Shown: positions 1 to 5,041 of the stretch, one piece after another
How the letters are laid out: each line of letters begins with the position of its first letter
Numbering within the stretch: position 1 is the stretch's first letter
Source of the DNA: Clostridiales bacterium
Lineage (GTDB): Bacteria > Bacillota > Clostridia > Lachnospirales > Lachnospiraceae
DNA: 5,041 bases
Assembly: GCA_019423835.1 (NCBI GenBank)
Contig: JAHZAR010000019.1
Location: 6,696-11,736 of the forward strand
Reading direction: 5' to 3'
The notes under the pieces: model-generated
Databases searched by the model: none
Told to the model about the DNA's origin: nothing
What the model saw: only the letters and a program-made list of their open reading frames with translations
Program-made: the position numbers and the translations under genes

Positions 1-1
1 G

Positions 2-466
2 GCAAGCTGCATTGAGCATTCTTTCATGACAGACAAGAAGGGAACGCTCTTCCTGCTCGATATAGACAATTTTAAAAAAGTTAATGACTCTTATGGACAT
101 CAGGCAGGCGACAGGGTCCTGATCGCTCTGGCAAATATTTTAAAGGTTCACACGAGAAGACAGGATACAGTTTCACGCATGGGAGGCGATGAATTTCTGG
201 TCTATCTTGCCGGCTGTGTGACCAGGAGTGTGGTGGAGGAAAGGGCCAGGAATATCATCGAGGCATTTGACAGGGAGGGAAAGGATTATCCTGTGGCGGG
301 AATTTCCATCAGCATCGGCTTATCCATGCGGGAAAAGGAGGAGAGCTTTCAGGAGCTTTACCTGCAGGCAGACCGGGCTCTCTATGAGGCCAAGAGAACG
401 GGAAAAGGCCAGTACAGATTTGGAAATGAGGAGGATTCTGCATATGGACAGAGAGAAGCACTTTGA
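2..466 (+). CDS. GGDEF-domain diguanylate cyclase, 3' part (5' end outside window)
   Basis: This is the C-terminal 154 residues of a protein whose reading frame is open to the left edge, so the ATG at 26 is probably internal and not the start. The family makes cyclic di-GMP from two GTP. Counting Met26 as residue 1, the domain has Asp12 in LDIDNFK (metal), Asn20 and Asp29 (guanine binding), and the signature GGDEF at 53-57 (bases 182-196). RRQD at 44-47 is an RxxD inhibitory site five residues before GGDEF. These spacings match the PleD cyclase without gaps, so the enzyme is predicted to be active and feedback-inhibited. The closing ALYEAKRTGKGQY is also typical. The DxLTGLxNR start of the domain and any sensor part lie upstream of the window. 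The 3' end overlaps the next gene by 23 bases. Confidence 0.93.
   Translation, partial: ASCIEHSFMTDKKGTLFLLDIDNFKKVNDSYGHQAGDRVLIALANILKVHTRRQDTVSRMGGDEFLVYLAGCVTRSVVEERARNIIEAFDREGKDYPVAGISISIGLSMREKEESFQELYLQADRALYEAKRTGKGQYRFGNEEDSAYGQREAL
428..434 (+). promoter_or_regulatory. Ribosome binding site that fixes the start of the transglutaminase-like gene
   Basis: GAGGAGG ends nine bases before the ATG at 444. It lies inside the end of the GGDEF gene. No comparable site precedes the earlier in-frame ATG at 228, whose extra 72 codons would lie entirely within the GGDEF coding sequence. Confidence 0.8.
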
Positions 467-1832
467 TTTGAGATACCTGAATGTACCTCTTCCTGAGGAC
501 GTGGAAAAGCTCAAATGGGGAGGAGACTATGAACGGCTTCAGAAGGTAATTGAGAAAAAACTGGAAGGGGAGACCCTTCCGGAGGCGCTAAGAATCAGGC
601 TGGAGCTTGAACGGGAGCTGGCCGCAAGGATACCGGATCAGTATCCTTACAGCTATGAAGATGCCCTCTCGATTTTAAGAGAGAGAATTGAGAATTTCCA
701 GGATGAAGAGCTGGAACGGCTGTGGGAGGAGAATACGGCAGACTGGATTTACATAAAAGGAAGGGTGTATTTCCACGAGCTGTTTTTTGATAATTTAATG
801 AAAACAAGGCCGGATTATGAGGCCAGGGCAAGGGAAGGCGGAAGCGGCGGAGAAAAAAATGCGGAGCTGCTGAGGGAAAATATCAGAATCATGAAAGAGA
901 AGGGGAGCCGGACGCTTCACCTTCATCTTCGCACTGCCCTTCGTCTGACACCTGAGGCAGAGAGCGTCTGCATGGGAAAGAAGCTTCGCGTTTATCTGCC
1001 TCTTCCCGTGGAGTATGCTCAGGTAAAAAATCTGAAAATCTGTGGATTTCCCGGCAATGTGGGAGCTCCGGTCAGAATCGATGAGGGAAGCTATCCGCAG
1101 CGGACCGTATACTTTGAGACGGTGGTCAGAGGAGGGGAGCGATGGGAGACAGAGTACGAATTTGACAATGTAACCATTTACCGTCAGCCTGCTCCAGAAG
1201 AAGCTCTGCCGGTCCAGCCGGCCTTCTATACACAGGAGGAGGCGCCTCACATCCGTTTTACGCCGTACATCAGGGAGCTGACGCAGAAGGTGGTGGGGGA
1301 GGAAAAGAATCCCCTGCTGGCAGCAGAAAGAATTTACCGCTTTATCACATCGGAGGTTCGGTATTCGTTTGTGAGAAGCTACAGCACCATCTATGACATT
1401 CCAGAGTTTACGGCAGTCAATCAGAAGGGAGACTGCGGTTTCCAGGCTCTTTTGTTCATCACCATGTGCAGGGCCGCGGGAATACCTGCCAGGTGGCAGT
1501 CGGGTCTTTACGCCACTCCTCTTTCCGTCGGGTGCCATGACTGGGCCCAGTATTATGTGGCTCCCTTTGGCTGGCTGAGTGCGGACTGTTCCTTTGGGGG
1601 ATCGGCATTCCGGCAGAAGGATGAGGAGCGCAGGGACTATTATGGGAAGAATCTGGATCCATACAGAATCCCCTATGCCTCTGCGTTCATGCACGGCTTT
1701 TCTGTCCCGGAGAGGGGACTCAGGGACGATCCCTATGACAACCAGTCCGGCGAGATATTCTGCGAAGGACAGGCCCTGCGGTGCAGAAAGGACTTCACGG
1801 TTGAGTACCGTCTTGATACAGAGGAATTATAA
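444..1832 (+). CDS. Transglutaminase-like domain protein, cytoplasmic, 462 aa
   Basis: The protein has three visible parts. Residues 1 to about 150 are charged and probably helical. Residues about 155-260 alternate hydrophobic residues like a beta domain (for example LHLHLRTALRL and KLRVYLPLPVEY), as often precedes transglutaminase cores. Residues about 290-400 are the core, with the Cys-His-Asp triad visible as Cys331 in GDCGF, His365 in CHDW and Asp381 in SADCSFGG. Members of this superfamily can be cysteine proteases, amidases or cross-linking enzymes; the sequence does not say which. No signal peptide or membrane segment is seen, so it should act in the cytoplasm. The start at 444 is chosen from the ribosome binding site at 428-434. 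It overlaps the GGDEF gene by 23 bases, suggesting one operon and coupled translation. The fold is confident; the substrate is unknown. Confidence 0.88.
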   Translation: MDREKHFDLRYLNVPLPEDVEKLKWGGDYERLQKVIEKKLEGETLPEALRIRLELERELAARIPDQYPYSYEDALSILRERIENFQDEELERLWEENTADWIYIKGRVYFHELFFDNLMKTRPDYEARAREGGSGGEKNAELLRENIRIMKEKGSRTLHLHLRTALRLTPEAESVCMGKKLRVYLPLPVEYAQVKNLKICGFPGNVGAPVRIDEGSYPQRTVYFETVVRGGERWETEYEFDNVTIYRQPAPEEALPVQPAFYTQEEAPHIRFTPYIRELTQKVVGEEKNPLLAAERIYRFITSEVRYSFVRSYSTIYDIPEFTAVNQKGDCGFQALLFITMCRAAGIPARWQSGLYATPLSVGCHDWAQYYVAPFGWLSADCSFGGSAFRQKDEERRDYYGKNLDPYRIPYASAFMHGFSVPERGLRDDPYDNQSGEIFCEGQALRCRKDFTVEYRLDTEEL

Positions 1833-1838
1833 ATATGC

Positions 1839-1866
1839 TGTACAGGATATAATTATGTGCTATAAT
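1839..1866 (+). promoter_or_regulatory. Promoter with extended -10, for the 96-aa protein gene
   Basis: A perfect TATAAT at 1861-1866 is preceded by TGC, giving an extended -10 element. A weak -35 candidate, TGTACA at 1839-1844 (four of six consensus positions), sits 16 bases upstream. A second TATAAT occurs at 1848-1853 but lacks both a TG extension and a -35. Transcription would start near 1873, about 77 bases before the ATG at 1950. Confidence 0.6.
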
Positions 1867-1884
1867 AGCGGAAGAGCTGAAAAA

Positions 1885-1918
1885 GCCTTCCGGGCCGGGA
1901 ACCCTGGACCGGGGAGGC
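1885..1918 (+). other. GC-rich hairpin in the leader of the 96-aa protein gene
   Basis: GCCTTCC at 1885-1891 pairs with GGGGAGGC at 1911-1918, with one T-G wobble. Two further G-C pairs form past a bulged G, and the loop is about 14 bases. On the + strand no T-run follows, so it is not a terminator for the genes upstream. It begins about 12 bases after the predicted transcription start and could protect the 5' end or control translation. On the - strand the same stem is followed by TTTTT (complement of 1880-1884), which has the form of a terminator, although no - strand gene is present to use it. Confidence 0.5.
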
Positions 1919-1933
1919 AAAACAGCACAAGAT

Positions 1934-1940
1934 GAGGAGG
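1934..1940 (+). promoter_or_regulatory. Ribosome binding site that fixes the start of the 96-aa gene
   Basis: GAGGAGG ends nine bases before the ATG at 1950. An in-frame ATG at 1932 overlaps this site and has no such site of its own, so 1950 is the better start. Confidence 0.75.
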
Positions 1941-1949
1941 TTTATTTCT

Positions 1950-2240
1950 ATGAAGGCATACGATATGCAGGAGAAAAAAGAGGTGGAGGTTACAGGAGAG
2001 GAGCTCATGAAGCTTTTAGACTCCAACCGCCAGGTGGATTTGGTATTTTCAGAGCCGAGAAGTGATGAGGACGGCTATCTGACCTGGGATCGGGAGAACT
2101 GGCTGCTGGTTAAAGAGGGAAAATATCAGAGAAATTATTTCTTAAAGGGAAAAGCTCTCTATGATTTTACCCATCACAACAAATACGATATGAAGAATTC
2201 CTTTTTCCCGGAACAGGCGGAGAAGATAGAGATTAATTAA
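1950..2240 (+). CDS. Hypothetical acidic small protein, 96 aa
   Basis: I do not recognise this family. The start at 1950 is chosen over 1932 because the ribosome binding site at 1934-1940 overlaps the earlier ATG. The product is acidic, has no signal peptide or membrane segment, and contains no cysteine. The N-terminal third (KEVEVTGEELMKLL) looks like a strand followed by a helix. The middle is rich in aromatic residues (YLTWDRENWLLVKEGKYQRNYF), suggesting a compact beta-rich domain, and is followed by HHNKYDMKNSFF. It has its own predicted promoter and leader hairpin, and a terminator 66 bases after its stop, so it can be a single-gene unit. Because no terminator separates it from the transglutaminase-like gene, some read-through from upstream is also possible. 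That it is a real gene is well supported by its expression signals; its role is unknown. Confidence 0.8.
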   Translation: MKAYDMQEKKEVEVTGEELMKLLDSNRQVDLVFSEPRSDEDGYLTWDRENWLLVKEGKYQRNYFLKGKALYDFTHHNKYDMKNSFFPEQAEKIEIN

Positions 2241-2305
2241 GCAGAAACATAGTCAGGGCATCTGAGAAAATCACAGGACATACGCAAAAATTCATAAGGA
2301 ACAGA

Positions 2306-2350
2306 AGGCATCCCGTGCGGTGAGTCCACCGGCAGAGGGGTGCCTTTTTA
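2306..2350 (+). terminator. Rho-independent terminator after the 96-aa gene
   Basis: AGGCATCCC at 2306-2314 pairs with GGGGTGCCT at 2337-2345 (nine pairs, one T-G wobble). An inner stem, CGGTG with CACCG around an AGTC loop, stabilises it. TTTTT follows directly at 2345-2349. There is no A-run on the other side, so it works for the + strand only. Confidence 0.88.
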
Positions 2351-2527
2351 TCTGGCTGAAACTGCGGGAAAACAAATCCTGAAATAAAGGGGAACGGTTT
2401 CCCCTCGGTTATGCCAAGTTCCATGAGGAATTCTGTTCATAACATTTTTGACGAAGCAAAGTGTATACGGGGATGGGGAGAAGGTCAGAGGGGATTAAGC
2501 CTCTGCAAAGCCTTCTGAAATCGCGCA
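2351..2527. other. Non-coding stretch between the terminator and the SulP promoter
   Basis: I see no credible gene here. A 35-codon frame at 2411-2518 has no ribosome binding site. A short perfect hairpin lies at 2389-2404 (GGGGAA, loop CGGT, TTCCCC), without a clear T-run on either strand. A larger two-part hairpin at 2479-2516 is listed separately. Confidence 0.6.
2479..2516. repeat. Two-part inverted repeat upstream of the SulP promoter
   Basis: AGAAGG at 2479-2484 pairs with CCTTCT at 2511-2516, and inside it CAGAGG at 2486-2491 pairs with CCTCTG at 2500-2505. All twelve pairs are Watson-Crick. The two stems are separated by a lopsided internal loop (one base against five), and the top loop is GGATTAAG. 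No T-run follows. It ends 12 bases before the predicted -35, so it could be a regulator-binding site, or an RNA structure if transcribed. Confidence 0.45.
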
Positions 2528-2557
2528 TTGCACATCCAGGTATTCCAATGATATAAT
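2528..2557 (+). promoter_or_regulatory. Promoter of the SulP transporter gene
   Basis: A perfect TATAAT at 2552-2557 is preceded by TGA, giving an extended -10. The -35 candidate TTGCAC at 2528-2533 is weak (matches only the first three consensus positions) with an 18-base spacer. The start of transcription would be near 2564, giving a short leader of about 23 bases containing the ribosome binding site GGGAGG at 2573-2578, eight bases before the ATG. Confidence 0.65.
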
Positions 2558-2586
2558 ACAATTGATTTTTTTGGGAGGCGATCACC

Positions 2587-4764
2587 ATGAACCTATCTCT
2601 TTTTCCGACACTAAAAGGCTACAGGCCCTCCTGGCTTGTTAAGGACATCCAGGCAGGCCTTATTATTGCTGCCGTCTCGATCCCCATTTCCATGGGGTAT
2701 GCGGAGGTGGCCGGTCTTCCGGCAGTGTACGGCCTTTATGGCTCCCTTCTGCCCATTCTCTGTTTTGCACTCTTTTCTACCTCTCCCCAGTTTATTCTGG
2801 GAGTGGATGCGGCTCCGGCAGCCATTGTGTGTGCTGCCCTGTCGTCTGCGGGGATAGAGTCAGGCTCCCCGGAGGCTATGTCCTTTGTGCCCCTCACTGC
2901 TCTGCTTGCAGGGCTGTGGCTCCTGCTCTTTTATTTCCTGAAGGCGGGAAAAATTGTCAACTATATCTCCACTCCCGTAATGGGCGGATTTATCACGGGA
3001 ATTTCCTTCACCATTATCCTGATGCAGATTCCAAAGATTCTGGGAAGCGGTTCCGGTTCCGGGGAGCTTCTGGAGCTTCTGATGCATATCTGGGAGGCTC
3101 TGGAGCATGTGAGCGTCCTGTCAGTGATGCTTGGGGCCGGTGCCCTTGTACTTCTGCGCCTGTCCCAGAGGCTGATGCCGAAATTTCCCATGGCAGTGGC
3201 CATAATGGCGGCAGGAGTGGGCCTGGAGCTGGCATTCGGGCTGCACGGGATGGGTGTCAGGATGCTTGCGGCTGTGGAGCCTGGCCTTCCCGCTCTGTCC
3301 CTTCCGTCCGTTTCCGGCCTGGATTTTGGGAAGGCGGCGGGAACCAGCCTGACAGTGGCAGTGGTGGTCATGTCAGAGACACTTTTGTCGGAAAATAATT
3401 TTGCTTTTAAAAATGGATATCAGATTAGGGACAACAGGGAGATTCTGGCCTGCGCAGCCGGGAATCTGGCTGCGGCCGCAGTTGGCTGCTGTCCGGTAAA
3501 CGGGAGTATTTCCAGAACTTCCATGAACGATCAGTTCGGCGGCAAAACGCAGATGACAGGGATAGCGGCAGGGGCTGTGATGGCAGCCATTCTGCTCTTC
3601 GCCACAGGTTTTATCGGTTATCTTCCTGTCCCCGTGCTGGCGGCCATCGTTATCTCCGCCCTGATGAATGTGGTGGAGCTGCATCTGGCAAAGCGGCTGT
3701 TTTTTGTGAGCCGAAACGAGTTCTGGATTTTTCTGGCAGCCTGCATGAGTGTACTCTGCCTTGGGACGATTTACGGAGTTGTCATTGGAATTGCCCTGTC
3801 CTTTGCAGAAATGATTTTGAAGGCGGCCAATCCGCCGAGAACAGTGCTGGGCATGATTCCGGGAAGGGAGGGATTCTTCGATCTGAGAAAAAATCCCCAT
3901 GCCGTTCCCATCAAAGGCACGGTGATCTACCGCTTCAGTGAGAGCCTTTTCTTCGCCAACATAAAGATATTTAAGGAAGACATCGAGTCCTTGATAGAGG
4001 ATGACACGAAGACGGTGATTGTGGATGCGGGGGCAGTCACAAGCCTTGATATTACGGCAGCCGATCAGCTGGAGGCTCTGGCGGAAAGCCTGAAAAAGAG
4101 GGGAATCCGTTTTTACCTGACTGAGCATGTGGATACAGTCAATGAGGAAATAAGAAAGCTGGGAATCGGACGCCTGATTGAAGAGGGGATGGTAAGACGT
4201 ACCATCACCACTGCCTTAAAGGCAGCCGGAATGGAGGAGCCCTACCCGGTGAAGGAGAGGCAAGCAGGTCCTTCCAGGTACCAGGCTATGACAGGTCTCT
4301 CTGCGGAGGAGGAGAATTCTCTGGAGGAATTTGGCTGGGCCTTCGGAGGAGAGGTGGTGAGCCAGATCGAGAGACGCGTCCACCGGATTATGGAGAGCAT
4401 CCACTATATGCCGGACATTGAGGAGCTGGTGGAACGCGGTCTTCCTGAGGATAAGGACGGGTGGATGAATCTGGGAGCCTTTGATGAGGACGAGATTTTA
4501 AGGAGAATCGAGCTTCACCTTGACGAGCTGCCGGAAAATCTGAGCGACAACAGAAGTATTGTCCTGAGCCTTCTCGAAAAACGAAGGCAGAGGATCAGGG
4601 AAGAGTTTGAGAGGAATCATCCGGAGCTTTTAAACATGTTAAAGCAGAGGCGTGAGAAGCTGGAGCGGCGGCTGATGAAGCAGAACCCGGCGGCTGCCAT
4701 GCGGCTTCGTGAATGGGAAAAGGCCCTGAGTGAAGGCAGAGAGGAAACAGGGAAAAACAGGTAA
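2587..4764 (+). CDS. SulP-family inorganic anion transporter with STAS domain and charged C-terminal extension, 725 aa
   Basis: This is an integral membrane transporter of the SulP (SLC26-like) family, which moves sulfate, bicarbonate or related anions; the substrate cannot be told from sequence. Residues about 20-415 form the membrane domain with family landmarks: DIQAG at 20-24, the IP..MGYAEVAGLPAVYGLY region at 32-51, Glu264 in the MSETLLSENN segment, and NGSISRTSMN at 305-314. Residues about 439-547 are a STAS domain (TVIYRFSESLFF, then VDAGAVTSLDITAADQLEAL starting at 479), a cytoplasmic regulatory module. Residues about 550-725 are an added tail, first acidic (EEENSLEEFGW, FDEDEILRRIE) and then a basic helix-rich stretch at 659-698 (EKRRQRIREEFE, KQRREKLERRL). 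Many SulP proteins end soon after STAS, so this tail is unusual. The start follows a clear ribosome binding site at 2573-2578, and the gene has its own promoter. clpS follows 55 bases later. Confidence 0.95.
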   Translation: MNLSLFPTLKGYRPSWLVKDIQAGLIIAAVSIPISMGYAEVAGLPAVYGLYGSLLPILCFALFSTSPQFILGVDAAPAAIVCAALSSAGIESGSPEAMSFVPLTALLAGLWLLLFYFLKAGKIVNYISTPVMGGFITGISFTIILMQIPKILGSGSGSGELLELLMHIWEALEHVSVLSVMLGAGALVLLRLSQRLMPKFPMAVAIMAAGVGLELAFGLHGMGVRMLAAVEPGLPALSLPSVSGLDFGKAAGTSLTVAVVVMSETLLSENNFAFKNGYQIRDNREILACAAGNLAAAAVGCCPVNGSISRTSMNDQFGGKTQMTGIAAGAVMAAILLFATGFIGYLPVPVLAAIVISALMNVVELHLAKRLFFVSRNEFWIFLAACMSVLCLGTIYGVVIGIALSFAEMILKAANPPRTVLGMIPGREGFFDLRKNPHAVPIKGTVIYRFSESLFFANIKIFKEDIESLIEDDTKTVIVDAGAVTSLDITAADQLEALAESLKKRGIRFYLTEHVDTVNEEIRKLGIGRLIEEGMVRRTITTALKAAGMEEPYPVKERQAGPSRYQAMTGLSAEEENSLEEFGWAFGGEVVSQIERRVHRIMESIHYMPDIEELVERGLPEDKDGWMNLGAFDEDEILRRIELHLDELPENLSDNRSIVLSLLEKRRQRIREEFERNHPELLNMLKQRREKLERRLMKQNPAAAMRLREWEKALSEGREETGKNR

Positions 4765-4806
4765 CAGACGGTGACAAAACGGCGTATTGCCATGGAAAAC
4801 TGCAGC

Positions 4807-4813
4807 AGGAGGG
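4807..4813 (+). promoter_or_regulatory. Ribosome binding site of clpS
   Basis: AGGAGGG ends six bases before the ATG at 4820. I see no promoter in the 55-base gap after the SulP gene, which suggests that clpS is read from upstream. Confidence 0.75.
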
Positions 4814-4819
4814 AGAGAG

Positions 4820-5041
4820 ATGGCATTCCAGACAGACATAAAAGAGGACACCAGGATAAAGCTGAAAAAACCGAGCCTCTACCATGTAATTATGCACAAT
4901 GATGATTTTACCACCATGGATTTTGTGGTGGAAATTCTGATGACAATTTTCCACAAGGAACAGGAGGAGGCAGTAGCCCTGATGCTGGCTGTGCATAACA
5001 GCCAGGGAGCGGTGGTGGGAACGTATTCCTACGATATTGCC
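4820..5041 (+). CDS. clpS: ATP-dependent Clp protease adaptor ClpS, 5' part (runs off the right edge)
   Basis: The first 74 residues are present; E. coli ClpS has 106, so roughly the last 30 are missing beyond the window. ClpS binds proteins with destabilising N-terminal residues and hands them to the ClpA or ClpC unfoldase of the Clp protease in the cytoplasm. After a short flexible N-terminal arm, the core LYHVIMHNDDFTTMDFVVEI aligns without gaps with the E. coli LYKVILVNDDYTPMEFVIDV-type segment. The N-degron pocket is intact: Asn27, Asp28, Asp29, gatekeeper Met33, and His59 in LMLAVH. The start is set by the ribosome binding site at 4807-4813. A Clp ATPase gene often follows clpS and would be expected just outside the window. 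Confidence 0.93.
   Translation, partial: MAFQTDIKEDTRIKLKKPSLYHVIMHNDDFTTMDFVVEILMTIFHKEQEEAVALMLAVHNSQGAVVGTYSYDIA

Noticed and set aside
228..443. 72-codon upstream extension of the transglutaminase-like gene
   Set aside because: It lies wholly inside the GGDEF coding sequence in another frame, has no ribosome binding site, and reads as shadow protein. The ATG at 444 has a strong site nine bases upstream.
795..1694. Long open frame on the - strand (299 codons)
   Set aside because: It is antisense to the transglutaminase-like gene, has no recognisable domain, and its sequence composition is that of a shadow frame.
2389..2404. Perfect GGGGAA/TTCCCC hairpin as a terminator
   Set aside because: Neither strand has a proper T-run after the stem, and no gene ends close enough to need one; the real terminator is at 2306-2350.
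2233..2424. 63-codon frame on the - strand in the intergenic region
   Set aside because: It runs straight through the + strand terminator, overlaps the end of the 96-aa gene, and shows no recognisable domain.
2448..2469. TTGACG followed by TATACG as a possible additional promoter
   Set aside because: The spacer is only ten bases, far too short for a normal -35/-10 pair.
2411..2518. 35-codon frame on the + strand in the intergenic region
   Set aside because: There is no ribosome binding site before its ATG and no promoter that fits; it also spans the inverted repeat at 2479-2516.
3373..4128. Long open frame on the - strand (251 codons)
   Set aside because: It is antisense to the well-supported SulP membrane and STAS domains, with a low-complexity shadow translation rich in His, Gln and Cys.

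Overview
The window looks like ordinary chromosomal DNA from an anaerobic, low-to-mid GC Firmicute, most likely a gut Lachnospiraceae (Clostridium cluster XIVa). This rests on strong GGAGG-type ribosome binding sites, TG-extended TATAAT promoters, the gene repertoire, and an adaptor-type clpS in a Gram-positive-looking context. The lineage is an inference from style; no marker gene is present. All supported genes lie on the + strand. I see no mobile element, CRISPR array, tRNA or rRNA.

Left part (1-1832): the 3' end of a GGDEF-domain diguanylate cyclase gene, cut off by the window's left edge, with its catalytic and product-inhibition residues intact. It overlaps by 23 bases a 462-residue cytoplasmic protein with a C-terminal transglutaminase-like domain (Cys331/His365/Asp381). 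The two are probably translationally coupled. The longer upstream start possible for the second gene (228) is not credible; the real start is 444.

Middle (1833-2586): a promoter with an extended -10 and a strong leader hairpin precede a 96-residue acidic protein of unknown function. It ends in a good rho-independent terminator at 2306-2350. A 236-base non-coding stretch follows, holding two hairpins of unknown role and, at its end, the promoter of the next unit.

Right part (2587-5041): a SulP-family anion transporter with a C-terminal STAS domain and an extra, highly charged tail of about 175 residues. After a 55-base gap comes the 5' part of clpS, the N-degron adaptor of the Clp protease, which runs off the right edge. 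I see no promoter or terminator in that gap, so the two may be co-transcribed, though no functional link between them is obvious.

Nothing here makes a clear new defence or mobile system. The points most worth a second look are the charged tail of the SulP transporter, the overlapping GGDEF/transglutaminase pair, and the small unknown protein with its own promoter and structured leader.
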